A stretch of DNA of 64,000 nucleotides from Aquabacterium sp. NJ1 (GTDB taxonomy: Bacteria; Pseudomonadota; Gammaproteobacteria; Burkholderiales; Burkholderiaceae_C). The DNA lies in the NCBI RefSeq assembly GCF_000768065.1, contig NZ_JRKM01000001.1, positions 4,260,001 to 4,324,000 of the forward strand, read 5' to 3'. A program made the position numbers and the translations under genes. This document shows, one piece after another, positions 37,613 to 46,325 of the stretch; the first letter of the stretch is position 1; every line of letters begins with the position of its first letter. The notes beneath the pieces are model-generated. The model did no database searches and was not told where the DNA came from. It was given only the letters and a program-made list of their open reading frames with translations.

Positions 37613-38745
37613 GATGCCTGTCCTTGCGCGCTCATGGCTTCCAGGAAGAAGCGTTGCAGGTCATCGGGCGTGGGCGCGCGCTTGGTGTTGACGGCATGCA
37701 TGCGGATGCGCTCCAGCAGGGAAGGCACCTGCGGGTCGATCACCGGCAGGCCCAGCGCCTGATACGCCACGCGCACGGCCCGCGAGCCCGAGTGCTTGCC
37801 CAGCACCGTGCGGCGCTCGCGGCCCAGCTCGGCGGGGTCGAAGCCTTCGTAGTTGCTGGGGTTCTTGAGCAGGCCATCCACATGGATGCCCGATTCGTGC
37901 GTGAACACGGCCTCGCCCACGATGCTCTTGTTGGCTGCCACCGGGCGCCCCGAGGCTTGCGCCACCAGTTGCGAGATGGCGACCAACTCGGTGGTGCGCA
38001 CACCGCAGTCCAGCCCATGCAGGTGGCGCAGGCTCATCACCACTTCTTCCAGCGCCGCGTTGCCGGCGCGCTCACCCAGGCCGTTGACGGTGGTGTTGGC
38101 ATGCGTGGCGCCGGCGCGCAAGGCGGCCAGCGTGTTGGCGGTGGCCAGCCCGAGGTCGTTGTGCGCGTGGATTTCGATCTCGATGTCCACGGCTTCACGC
38201 AGGCGGGCAACGGCTTCGTAGGTCGAGAAGGGGTCCAGCACACCCAGGGTGTCGGCGAAGCGGATGCGGCGGGCACCCGCGCGTTGTGCTTGCGTGGCCA
38301 GTTGCGCGAGGAACACCGGGTCGGCACGCGATGCGTCTTCAAAACCCACGGACACCTCATGGCCCGCTTCATGCACGGCGCTCACGTAGTACAGCACCTG
38401 ATCCAGTGCCCACTCGCGGCTTTGTTGCAGCTTGTGCTGCAGGTGGATGTCGGAGGCGGGAATGGACAGGTGGACGATGTCGACGTCGCATTCGAGTGCC
38501 GCGGCGATGTCTGCCTCGCACATGCGGCCCCACACCATGAGCCGGCTGTTCAAGCCCATCGCTGCGATGCAATTGATGGTCTCGATCTCGGCCTGGCCCA
38601 TGGTGGGGATGCCGACTTCCAGCTCCGGCACACCCGCATCTGACAAGGCTTTGGCGATGGCGCATTTCTCCGCCACGGTGAAAGCCACGCCAGCGGTTTG
38701 TTCGCCGTCGCGCAGGGTCGTGTCGTTGATGGTGGCGCTGTGCAT
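37609..38745 (-). CDS. nifV: homocitrate synthase NifV
   Basis: 378-residue enzyme condensing acetyl-CoA with 2-oxoglutarate to (R)-homocitrate, the organic ligand of FeMo-co. The N-terminal signature is [18 protein letters not shown]; metal-binding HAHND is in [20 protein letters not shown]; the C-terminal part has [13 protein letters not shown]. The ATG at 38745 is chosen: the frame runs to a TTG at 38796, but that lies inside the -12 element of the sigma-54 promoter. No strong ribosome-binding site is seen. First gene of nifV-cysE-nifW-fixABCX. Confidence 0.96.
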   Translation of the reverse strand: MHSATINDTTLRDGEQTAGVAFTVAEKCAIAKALSDAGVPELEVGIPTMGQAEIETINCIAAMGLNSRLMVWGRMCEADIAAALECDVDIVHLSIPASDIHLQHKLQQSREWALDQVLYYVSAVHEAGHEVSVGFEDASRADPVFLAQLATQAQRAGARRIRFADTLGVLDPFSTYEAVARLREAVDIEIEIHAHNDLGLATANTLAALRAGATHANTTVNGLGERAGNAALEEVVMSLRHLHGLDCGVRTTELVAISQLVAQASGRPVAANKSIVGEAVFTHESGIHVDGLLKNPSNYEGFDPAELGRERRTVLGKHSGSRAVRVAYQALGLPVIDPQVPSLLERIRMHAVNTKRAPTPDDLQRFFLEAMSAQGQAS

Positions 38746-38792
38746 GGTGGTGTCGCAAGCAGAGGGTGGGCAACTTGTCTGTTGCTTGGACT

Positions 38793-38807
38793 GCAAGCGG
38801 TGTGCCA
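38793..38807 (-). promoter_or_regulatory. sigma-54 promoter of the nifV-fixABCX operon
   Basis: On the minus strand TGGCACACCGCTTGC followed by A: exact TGGCAC-N5-TTGCW. Predicted start near 38782, about 37 bases before the nifV ATG. A one-mismatch NifA site (TGC-N10-ACA on the plus strand) is at 38906-38921, about 100 bp upstream. No perfect NifA site seen. Confidence 0.85.
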
Positions 38808-39043
38808 GCGCATGCGCGGCTCATTGGTGTTGTCAACCTGTTGATTTGATTGATGTTTTACCGATGTGTGGACTGTGAGCCTGGCTGCAAATGGCCTGTC
38901 GGGTTTGCGCCATTTCCCACACAGTGGCGGGATGGTCGGCCCCACGGGACATGGTGAAAGCCCTAGCGGTACTTTTGATCAGGATGTGTACATTTGGTCG
39001 CATCTTGATTGGCGCTTGATCGGCGCTTGTGAGCGACACCACC

Positions 39044-40141
39044 ATGGCAACTGACAGACAACCCCACTCGACAGATCGACGCCAGCTCGTGAAGTCCGCC
39101 CTCGGTCTTGGCGTCATGGCCGCCAGCGGTCTGACGCCACTCATGGCCAAGGCCGCAACAGCCCCATCGCGCATTGATGTGCACGCCCACCTTATTCCTG
39201 ACTTCTACAGACAGGCGATGACGGACTACAACGTCGCAGGCGATGGCGGCATCCCCATCCCCGCCTGGTCGCCCGGTGCCGCCGTGAACTTCATGAACAA
39301 GTTCGGCATCCAGACCCAGGTGGTGTCGCTGTCGGAGCCTGGCTTTGCGTTCCTGCCTGATCTCGACGCGCGTGTGCAGATGGCCCGGCAGATCAACGAC
39401 TACATCCGCGATGGCCTGATCAACGTGTCGCCTGCTTCGCCGCTGTACCGGCGCTTTGGCGGCTTTGCATCACTGCCTCTGGGCGACCCCGACAACCCCA
39501 GCGAAGTGGCCGCAGCCTGCGCTGAAGCCGTGAGGGCCATCAACACGCTGGGTCTGGATGGCATCGGCCTTTACTCCAGCTACAAGGGGGTCTACCTGGG
39601 CGACCCGAGGCTGGACCCACTGATGAGAACCTTGAACGAGTTGTGCGCCTATGTGTTCATCCACCCGGTTGCACCGCCCGTTCGCCCGGACTTGTCCATG
39701 CCCAATTTCGTGCTGGACTTCCCCTTTGAAACGACGCGGGCCATCACCAACATGCTCTACAAGGGCATCTTCCTGAGGTACCCCTTCATTCGATGGCAGG
39801 CCGCGCATGCTGGCGGCACCATCCCGTTCGTGTCGTACCGCAGCGCCTTGCTGGCCTTGAACCTGAACCCGCGCAGCAGCTCGTATTCAAGGCTCTTCTA
39901 CGACACGGCGCTGTCAGCCGCACCGCCAGCCATGGCGGCCGTCCGCAAGGTGACAGACGTCAGCCACATCCTGCTCGGCACGGACTACCCTTACGCGGGC
40001 ATCGTTTACGCGCTCAAACTGCCGGGTGATCCCAATTCGGAATTGAACGACTCGTTCTCGGCTTCCGAGCGCCAGCAGGTTGACCGGGGCAATGCGCTGG
40101 CACAACTGCCGCGCCTGTCAAAGCGACTTGGTCTTGGCTAG
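39044..40141 (+). CDS. amidohydrolase-family protein with Tat-like signal
   Basis: 365-residue metal-dependent hydrolase of the ACMSD/amidohydrolase-2 type: HAH motif in SRIDVHAHLIPDFY (H47, H49), second His in YVFIHPVAPP, further HAGG and the metal Asp in ILLGTDYPYAG. The N-terminus has a twin-arginine motif (TDRRQLVKSALGLG) and hydrophobic stretch ending near AKA, so export is likely, unusual for this group. ATG at 39044, with an in-frame GTG at 39029. It runs convergently into the TetR gene, overlapping by 24 bases. Confidence 0.82.
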   Translation: MATDRQPHSTDRRQLVKSALGLGVMAASGLTPLMAKAATAPSRIDVHAHLIPDFYRQAMTDYNVAGDGGIPIPAWSPGAAVNFMNKFGIQTQVVSLSEPGFAFLPDLDARVQMARQINDYIRDGLINVSPASPLYRRFGGFASLPLGDPDNPSEVAAACAEAVRAINTLGLDGIGLYSSYKGVYLGDPRLDPLMRTLNELCAYVFIHPVAPPVRPDLSMPNFVLDFPFETTRAITNMLYKGIFLRYPFIRWQAAHAGGTIPFVSYRSALLALNLNPRSSSYSRLFYDTALSAAPPAMAAVRKVTDVSHILLGTDYPYAGIVYALKLPGDPNSELNDSFSASERQQVDRGNALAQLPRLSKRLGLG

Positions 40142-40819
40142 TGCTGACGGTGTCTTGTTGCCCGAAACCAGCGCCGCACCCGCCAGGCACCACGCGAAGA
40201 TCAATTCGGCTTCGGCCAGCAGGGCTTCGCGGCGTTCAGGTGTTTCGATGTACGCCAGGCACAACTCGAATGTCTGCTGGACGATGAGCCTCAGTGCCAG
40301 ATCCAGTTTGTCTGCTGGCAAAGGCGGCAGGCGACCCGCCTGGCCCAGATCGCTGCGCATGTCTGCCACGATCTGATGTGCCCCTTGCTCGATGGCTGAT
40401 CTCGCCGGGCCATGGGGCCCATGCCGTTCACGCATGGCCACGACGAAGGTGTCCTTGTTGGCCAAGGCAAAGTCGAACAGCCAGCCCACCACGGTGCGCG
40501 ACGACAGCGCATTGGGCGGCACCTGGCCGCGGGCCCGGCGCAAGCCATCCCGAAGCTCAAGGGTGAAGTCCCCGATCAGCGTGGGCATCATGTCGGCCAC
40601 GCTCGGAAAATGCCGATAGATCGAGTTGTGGCTCATGCCGGCCTCTTTCGCCAGCTCGCGCAACGTCAAGCGTGCGCTGCCCTCCCTGGCCACCAGGCGA
40701 GCGACGGCATCCAGCAGCTTGCGCCGACCTTGCCCGTACTCGGTCTTGAACGAGGTATGCGCTGGCTCTGCCGTTGGCGGCTTGGAGGATTTTCGGCGGA
40801 GGGGCTGCCCGTTTGACAT
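40118..40819 (-). CDS. TetR-family transcriptional regulator
   Basis: 233-residue repressor: helix-turn-helix in LTLRELAKEAGMSHNSIYRH (about residues 50-70), then a C-terminal ligand domain in the style of TetR regulators of lipid or fatty-acid genes. A 25-residue basic N-terminal extension precedes the domain. Convergent with the amidohydrolase; its target is not apparent. Confidence 0.87.
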   Translation of the reverse strand: MSNGQPLRRKSSKPPTAEPAHTSFKTEYGQGRRKLLDAVARLVAREGSARLTLRELAKEAGMSHNSIYRHFPSVADMMPTLIGDFTLELRDGLRRARGQVPPNALSSRTVVGWLFDFALANKDTFVVAMRERHGPHGPARSAIEQGAHQIVADMRSDLGQAGRLPPLPADKLDLALRLIVQQTFELCLAYIETPERREALLAEAELIFAWCLAGAALVSGNKTPSALAKTKSL

Positions 40820-41607
40820 GCTGGGGATTCTAGGTTTGTTCGCCCAGGGTGAGGTTCACTTTCAGGCTGGAATTGCTGACGCCAGTTTCAGCGTGATGGG
40901 TTCTTTTGCGGATGGATCCGAATAGCTGGGTTGCTGCGAATGCTGCCATCCGCCGGCGGCAAACGAACTTCCGGTAAGCGCTATCAAGCTGACGTTCGCC
41001 CAGGAGGCCGGCAGGGCTTCGGATGTCAGCTATTCGACGTACAACTGAGGTCAGCGCCTCAACTGTTCGGGCTTGCGCCGAGAACGGCTGCTTCCGCAGC
41101 ACGCGATGGGCTCAAGTCGCCCATCAGAGACACTCGCCGCCTCCGATTCGACGTCTGAAACCTGTCCTTCGGGCCGGCTTGCGCGCGAAACCGATGCATT
41201 TCCGCAATGGCCGTGCGGACCCTGTTTCGTTTTCAACAGGATGTCCCGAAGGCTGAGCGGAGTCACTCGCTGCGGTCAGCAACCTTGGGGAGTCTACGAG
41301 GTGACGGGCGAAAACCGCCTGTTCCTGCGGCGTCTCACGGGGCACCCCATCGACACGCGCGGTCAAGGGAAGCTATTCATCAGAGCTGTCGGAGGTGGTG
41401 TTCCGATGGCGTCGAGATCGCCTGCGACAACCAGCAGAACATTCGTGTCGCCTTCAAGCGCGACGACGTTACTCCCATGGATCTGCGCGGTGCCCAAGGG
41501 TATTGCCAACCAGCACACTCAGCGGGAATCCGTATCCAGAACTGCGGGTGCAACTTTAACGCCACCAATCACTAGCGACTCATCCGCACATCGAAAACAG
41601 TGAGGCG
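40820..41607. other. about 790-bp stretch with no confident gene
   Basis: Short overlapping frames occur on both strands, the longest being 41073-41603 (+, 176 codons), but none has a recognisable domain, and the sequence reads like gene debris. On the minus strand about 41400-41520 a frame gives plausible coding sequence (IPLGTAQIHGSNVVALEGD), with a stop just upstream, which may be a remnant of a lost gene. No terminal inverted repeats or transposase found. Confidence 0.5.
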
Positions 41608-41940
41608 CTATTTCTTGGAAGCGCTAGGGCTGTGCTCTTGTCGGAGCTGTGTGGTGCAGATACTCGTGCAACGTGTGATGCCTGGCGCCTTCTCTAGCAA
41701 GTTGCCGAACTGTTCAATGGCGGCTTGAATTTCGGAGACTTGCATGTGCGTCTCCCAAGCGGCCTCGTCTTTGTAGCATTCATAAAGCAGGAAGGTGTCA
41801 GGACGTTCGCTGGGCCGGTGAACAGAGTAGAAAAGGATGCCTTCCTCTTGTGCAGCCACCTTTGTCATGGATCTCAGTAATGATTCCAGCTGCTCCTTGT
41901 AGGCGGGCTTGGGGGTGAGTTCTACAAACAAGACAAACAC
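41608..41940 (-). CDS. antibiotic-biosynthesis monooxygenase (ABM) domain protein
   Basis: 110-residue protein with the dimeric ferredoxin-like ABM fold: VFVLFVELTPKPAYKEQLES, EGILFYSVHRPSERPDTFLL, then YECYKDEAAWETHMQVSEI. Family members include quinol monooxygenases (YgiN-like). The GTG at 41940 is chosen because AAAGGAG lies seven bases upstream; the frame is open to 42096. Upstream of it the MFS gene is on the same strand, 74 bases away. Confidence 0.85.
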   Translation of the reverse strand: MFVLFVELTPKPAYKEQLESLLRSMTKVAAQEEGILFYSVHRPSERPDTFLLYECYKDEAAWETHMQVSEIQAAIEQFGNLLEKAPGITRCTSICTTQLRQEHSPSASKK

Positions 41941-42014
41941 GTGAGACTCCTTTGGTGGTGAGTTTATGAGTTGGTGATTGCGCTGGAATACGCATTCGTG
42001 ATAGCGCGGCGGTA

Positions 42015-43265
42015 TCAGCGTGGGCTGAGCGACTTGGGCGCAATGGGCACCGCCAGCAGCGCAGCCGCTGCGATGACACCCCAAGTAATCGGCCACGAGG
42101 TGCTAGATAGGATGAAAGGGATGAGCACTGGCGTGAGAAACGCCGAGGCAAAGATGGTCATTCCCATGATGCCCAATGCCGTGCCTGCTCTCATGGGGCC
42201 GGCCATGATCGCGATTTCGGTGTACGCAACGCCATGCCATGCGCTGGCGGTCAGGCCGCTGAGGCAGAGCAGCATGGCTGTGCAGTAAGCGTTTGCGTTT
42301 GCAAAGAGGGCCGTACAAGCAGTGGCGCTGGCGGCGAGCAGGCCGATGCTCCGCAGCAGCGCGCGTCGATCTGCGCCCCGGTCTGAGCGTTGCCCGATGA
42401 CAATGCGAGCGATGGATCCGGTCACTTGAACCATCACGATCACACCTGCTATCAGTGGGAGGCTGGCCGACTTCATATCCTGCAGGAATACGCCACCAAA
42501 CGCGAGGACGGAAATTTGCGGGGCAGTCAGCAAGCCGCAGGCAATTGCAAGCCTCCAGACGTCCATGCGATACAGCGGCGAGGGATCAACGGACGCGGCA
42601 CCGTGGTTCGAGCGAAATGGGGCAGACGCAGTGGGCTCGTGAAGCCAGAGCCAGGTGAGCAGTGCACTGAAGACGCAGAGTGCGGCCAGCGCGAAGAACA
42701 CGGCTCGAAAGCCCCAGGGTTGCGCCAGCATCGGTAGCAGCGCGGCGCCAATCGCTCCCCCGGCGGGCACGGCGGTCTGGCGAATGCTCATGGCTAGTCC
42801 GCGCTGTCCATCATTGAACCAACCCATGATGGCCCGGCCAGAGGACGAGTTGACGCTGCCGCCCAGGAGGCCTACCAGCACCAGTCCCATGCAGAGATGC
42901 AGGTAGCTTGGTGCATGCACGCCCTGTGGCACCTCAAACACCCCGAGCCCGAACAAGGCCAGCCCGGTCGACAGCAAGCCGGTCAGCAAGACTTTCCGGT
43001 CTCCGTATTTGTCGGTCACGAGTCCCCAGAACACCTCTGAGAAGGTGACGCCGAGGGCCATGCAGCCCAACACCAGGCCAAGCTGTGTCGTCGTCATTTG
43101 ATAGGCATTACGCATCAGCACGCCTGTGACGGGGAGCCCTGAGAAGGCGGCGGCGAAGCTCGCTTGAGCGGCAACCCCGATGGCCAGCACGGTCCATCGG
43201 TAGTGACGCTCGCTTTGGCTGGGCAGGAATGCGGGCAGAGCCGAAAAACGCAAAAAGGAAGACAT
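42015..43265 (-). CDS. major facilitator superfamily transporter
   Basis: 416-residue inner-membrane transporter with about twelve hydrophobic segments. The MFS loop 2-3 motif is seen as GLVTDKYGDRKVLLTG. A second copy appears as VIGQRSDRGADRRALL in the C-terminal half. It is divergent from a TetR gene, with two identical palindromes in the spacer, so it is probably the regulated exporter. The ABM-domain gene follows on the same strand and may be in the same operon, suggesting a quinone or aromatic toxicant. Confidence 0.9.
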   Translation of the reverse strand: MSSFLRFSALPAFLPSQSERHYRWTVLAIGVAAQASFAAAFSGLPVTGVLMRNAYQMTTTQLGLVLGCMALGVTFSEVFWGLVTDKYGDRKVLLTGLLSTGLALFGLGVFEVPQGVHAPSYLHLCMGLVLVGLLGGSVNSSSGRAIMGWFNDGQRGLAMSIRQTAVPAGGAIGAALLPMLAQPWGFRAVFFALAALCVFSALLTWLWLHEPTASAPFRSNHGAASVDPSPLYRMDVWRLAIACGLLTAPQISVLAFGGVFLQDMKSASLPLIAGVIVMVQVTGSIARIVIGQRSDRGADRRALLRSIGLLAASATACTALFANANAYCTAMLLCLSGLTASAWHGVAYTEIAIMAGPMRAGTALGIMGMTIFASAFLTPVLIPFILSSTSWPITWGVIAAAALLAVPIAPKSLSPR

Positions 43266-43278
43266 GCGACACCTCTGT

Positions 43279-43292
43279 ACCTACTAGTAGGT
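43279..43292. promoter_or_regulatory. TetR operator 1
   Basis: ACCTACTAGTAGGT, a perfect 14-bp palindrome 14 bases upstream of the MFS ATG (minus). The same sequence with one base changed recurs at 43311-43324. Confidence 0.85.
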
Positions 43293-43310
43293 CTAAAGTG
43301 TAGCATGAAA

Positions 43311-43324
43311 ACCTACCAGTAGGT
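43311..43324. promoter_or_regulatory. TetR operator 2
   Basis: ACCTACCAGTAGGT, 32 bp from operator 1 (centre to centre, three helical turns) and 12 bases before the ATG of the TetR gene. The pair would let the repressor shut both divergent promoters. Confidence 0.85.
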
Positions 43325-43335
43325 ACAATGCGGAA

Positions 43336-43905
43336 ATGAGCACCACCATCGACAAACTGATCGAAACCACCCAGGCGCTGCTTTGGGAGCGCGGCTATGT
43401 CGGCACCAGCCCTCGTGCCATTCAGGATCGGGCCGGTGTTGGTCAGGGCAGCATGTATCACCACTTCCGCACCAAGGCGGCCTTGGCACAGGCGGCGGAG
43501 GAGCGCTCGGCCTCCGAGTTGATTGAGGATGTCCGCAGGGTGCTGGAGGGGCCTGGTGATCCGCTGGATCTGGTGATCGGCTATCTGAGGCTTGAACGTG
43601 ACGTTCTCAAAGGGTGCCGCATCGGGCGTTTGACTGCTGACCCCGAGGTGGTGGCGGACCCGGCGTTGCGAAAGCCTTTGGAGGAGGCGTTTCGGTGGGT
43701 TACGGAGCGTTTGGCTGTGCTGCTGAAAGAGGCTCAGCGGCTTGGTCGTTTGCCGGCGGGCCTGGATTCACAAGCATTGGCTGCCACTGTGCTGGCTGTG
43801 CGACAGGGTGGCTATGTACTGGCGCGTGCAGCTGATTCGACGGCCCCTTACGAGCAGGCGATCGAAGGGGTGGTCTCGCTGCTGCAAGTGCCACCCTCAA
43901 CCTGA
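43336..43905 (+). CDS. TetR-family regulator of the divergent MFS operon
   Basis: 189-residue repressor with helix-turn-helix TSPRAIQDRAGVGQGSMYHH (about residues 25-45) and a TetR C-terminal domain. The two ACCTACYAGTAGGT palindromes in the 70-bp spacer to the MFS gene are its likely operators, including its own promoter, so it would be autoregulated. C-terminal GGYVLARAADSTAPYEQAI is as in the YxaF/LmrA-like subgroup (TetR_C). Confidence 0.92.
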   Translation: MSTTIDKLIETTQALLWERGYVGTSPRAIQDRAGVGQGSMYHHFRTKAALAQAAEERSASELIEDVRRVLEGPGDPLDLVIGYLRLERDVLKGCRIGRLTADPEVVADPALRKPLEEAFRWVTERLAVLLKEAQRLGRLPAGLDSQALAATVLAVRQGGYVLARAADSTAPYEQAIEGVVSLLQVPPST

Positions 43906-43942
43906 GCATCAGGTGAGTGGCTGTTGCGTGTTGCCTCGGTAT

Positions 43943-44863
43943 TCAGCGCCCCGGCGGCGCACCCTCTGACAACAGGGCCTTGGCTTCACCAATCACTTCC
44001 ACTAGCAGGTCTGCCATCAGCCGCACCCTTGGCGAGCGTTTGACGTCGGGGTGCATGACGAGCCAGATCTGCCGCACCGTGGGGCATACCGGGGCGATGA
44101 GCGACAAGGCGTCATCCCCTGCGGCGAGGAAGTGGGGCAACACGGCGATGCCCAGGCCCACGCGGGCCGCGTTGAACAAGGCCGTCAGGTCGTTGCTTCT
44201 GAAGACGAAGCGGCGGTCGCCCGCCACCTGGTTCAGCCACCGCTGCTGGGGCACCTGCTCCAGGCTATCGTCATAGCCCAGAAACTCCCAGGCATTACTG
44301 GGCCGTCTTTGGGTGTAGCCATGGGCGGCGTAGAGGCCATAACCCATGTCGCCCATGCTGCGGGCGGTCAGGCCGGGGGCTGTGGGGCGCGACATTCTGA
44401 TGGCCAGGTCAGCCTCACCTCGCGCAAGATTCGCTTCGCGCGATTCGCCAATCATTTCCAGATGGATGTTTTGCCAGCGGTCGTGCATGGCCGCCAAGCG
44501 CGGCACCAGAAAGTGCCCGGCCATCACAGGGGGCGCCGACACCCGCACCGTGCCTTGCAGTGAAGACACCCCCAATGCCACGCGCGAAAACGCTTGGGCC
44601 TCGTCATCCAGCCGGCCGGCCTGCGCCACCAGTGTTTCGCCTTCGGCTGTGAGTGACCAGGCCTTGGGCAGCCGGTCAAACAGCTTAAGCCCCAGCGCTT
44701 GTTCGAGCGACTCCACCCGCCGTGCCACGGTCGAATGCTCCACCTGAAGCCGGCGGGCGGCGCCAGACAGGCTGCCCGTGCGCGCCAGCTCCAGGAAGTA
44801 GCGGATGTCGTCCCATTGCGGGCCCCGCTTGTCGGGGGCGGTTTTATCTGATTTTTTTTGCAC
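43943..44863 (-). CDS. LysR-family transcriptional regulator
   Basis: 306-residue regulator: N-terminal winged helix (DIRYFLELARTGSLSGAARR, then LQVEHSTVARRVESLEQALG) and a C-terminal substrate-binding domain. It is divergent from the quinone-oxidoreductase gene with an 83-bp AT-rich spacer, the usual layout for LysR control of an adjacent operon. The inducer is unknown. Confidence 0.92.
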   Translation of the reverse strand: MQKKSDKTAPDKRGPQWDDIRYFLELARTGSLSGAARRLQVEHSTVARRVESLEQALGLKLFDRLPKAWSLTAEGETLVAQAGRLDDEAQAFSRVALGVSSLQGTVRVSAPPVMAGHFLVPRLAAMHDRWQNIHLEMIGESREANLARGEADLAIRMSRPTAPGLTARSMGDMGYGLYAAHGYTQRRPSNAWEFLGYDDSLEQVPQQRWLNQVAGDRRFVFRSNDLTALFNAARVGLGIAVLPHFLAAGDDALSLIAPVCPTVRQIWLVMHPDVKRSPRVRLMADLLVEVIGEAKALLSEGAPPGR

Positions 44864-44946
44864 AGATGGTGGCGATATTTTTGGAATTGTGGTGCGATTT
44901 TGAACAACTTAAGCTGAGCCTGCAAGTTCAATCACAGGAGAAAACC

Positions 44947-45954
44947 ATGGGCCAGCGTGAAACGCTCATCGCGGCAACTGCTACGTTTCAAATGATCATG
45001 AGCCAACACGGCGATGCGTCTGTGCTGGTCGCCACCGAAGCGGTGCTGCCACCGCCGGCAGCTGGCGAAATTCGTGTGCGTCATACCGCCATCGGCGTGA
45101 ACTATGTCGATGTCTATCACCGCACGGGGCTGTACGACTTGCCCTCTTTGCCCGCCGTGCTGGGGGTGGAGGCAGCAGGAGTGGTGGAAGCGCTGGGCCC
45201 GGACGTCACCACCCTTCAGGTGGGGCAGCGCATTGCCTATGCGGGCCCGCCGGTGGGCAGCTATGCGAGTGCTCGCAACCTGCCGGCCGCCAGGGCCATT
45301 GCACTGCCAGACGACGTGTCGGACGACACGGCGGCTAGCTTGCTGCTACGCGGCATTACCACCCACATGCTGATGGCCTATGTCTACCGCTTGCAGGCGG
45401 GCGACACGGTGCTGGTGCACGCAGCGGCCGGTGGTCTGGGCTTGGTGATCGTGCAATGGGCCAAGGCGATGGGCGCGCGGGTCATTGGCACTGTGAGTAC
45501 CCCCGCCAAGGCCGAGGTGGCCAGGTCTCATGGGCTGGACCACGCCATCCTCTACCGTGATGAAGATGTGGTTGCCGCCGTGATGCGCCTCACCGATGGC
45601 GGCGGGGCGGACTACGCGATTGATGGCATTGGTGGCCAGACCTTGCTGGACACGCTGGGCTGTGTTCGCCCCTACGGGATGGTCGCCAGCGTGGGGCAGG
45701 TGGCGGGTGACTCAGGTCCGCTGGACCTGTCGCTGCTGGGGCCGGCGCGCTCGGTGGCGCTGTCTCGCCCGGGTGTCTTCCGCTTCATGACCGACTTGGC
45801 GCGGTACCGGGAAGGGGCTGCCGCCACGCTGCGGCACCTTCAAGCGGGGCTGCGGCCAACCATTGGTGCCGTTTTGCCCTTGGCGCAGGCCGCCGAAGCG
45901 CACCGCCTGCTGGAAGCCGGCGCCACGGTGGGTTCAGTTCTCTTGCGCCCTTGA
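44947..45954 (+). CDS. zinc-independent quinone oxidoreductase (NADPH:quinone reductase, MDR family)
   Basis: 335-residue NADPH-dependent quinone/enone reductase of the medium-chain dehydrogenase family. Signatures: GVNYVDVYHRTGLY, GVEAAGVVEALGPDV, and the nucleotide-binding VLVHAAAGGLGLVIVQWAKA. No zinc-ligand cysteines. The ATG at 44947 follows AGGAG; the frame is open upstream to 44722 but that overlaps the LysR gene. First gene of a same-strand run of six. Confidence 0.92.
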   Translation: MGQRETLIAATATFQMIMSQHGDASVLVATEAVLPPPAAGEIRVRHTAIGVNYVDVYHRTGLYDLPSLPAVLGVEAAGVVEALGPDVTTLQVGQRIAYAGPPVGSYASARNLPAARAIALPDDVSDDTAASLLLRGITTHMLMAYVYRLQAGDTVLVHAAAGGLGLVIVQWAKAMGARVIGTVSTPAKAEVARSHGLDHAILYRDEDVVAAVMRLTDGGGADYAIDGIGGQTLLDTLGCVRPYGMVASVGQVAGDSGPLDLSLLGPARSVALSRPGVFRFMTDLARYREGAAATLRHLQAGLRPTIGAVLPLAQAAEAHRLLEAGATVGSVLLRP

Positions 45955-45976
45955 TGGGCACGTTGCGAGGTATCTC

Positions 45977-46303
45977 ATGCTATTTCTCATCTTGCTCGAC
46001 TATCAGCGCCCGCTGTCGGAAGTGGATGCCCACATCGAAGCACACCGCGCTTTTTTGACCCGCCACTACGAGGCCGGGCATTTCGTGATGTCGGGGCGCA
46101 AGTCGCCGCGCACCGGCGGTGTGATCCTGGCCAAGGCGAGTGCGCTCCACGAGGTAGCGCGCTGGATTGCGGACGATCCGTTTTGTCAGGCACGGGTGGC
46201 GAGCTATCAGGTTGTGGCCTGGGAGCCGACGATGGTGGCCGCAGACCTGTCGCCTGAGGCCATTGCGGCCGATGCGCTGCGTATGGTTGCGAGCCCTGCG
46301 TGA
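45977..46303 (+). CDS. YciI-family protein
   Basis: 108-residue protein of the YCII dimeric alpha/beta-barrel family: MLFLILLDYQRPLSEVDAHI, then HRAFLTRHYEAGHFVMSGRK (shared His-Asp pair region), and a C-terminal DDPFCQARVASYQVVAWEP. Members are small enzymes, one a dehalogenase-like hydrolase of chlorinated muconolactone (TftG-like), most uncharacterised. It follows the quinone reductase by 22 bases. Confidence 0.88.
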   Translation: MLFLILLDYQRPLSEVDAHIEAHRAFLTRHYEAGHFVMSGRKSPRTGGVILAKASALHEVARWIADDPFCQARVASYQVVAWEPTMVAADLSPEAIAADALRMVASPA

Positions 46304-46325
46304 AGAACTCTTCAGGAGAGGTCAC

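Noticed and set aside
38746-38796. TTG start at 38796 for nifV
   Set aside because: It lies inside the -12 element of the sigma-54 promoter, so it cannot be in the transcript.
40820-41607. Insertion sequence in the gene-poor stretch
   Set aside because: No transposase sequence or terminal inverted repeats could be found.
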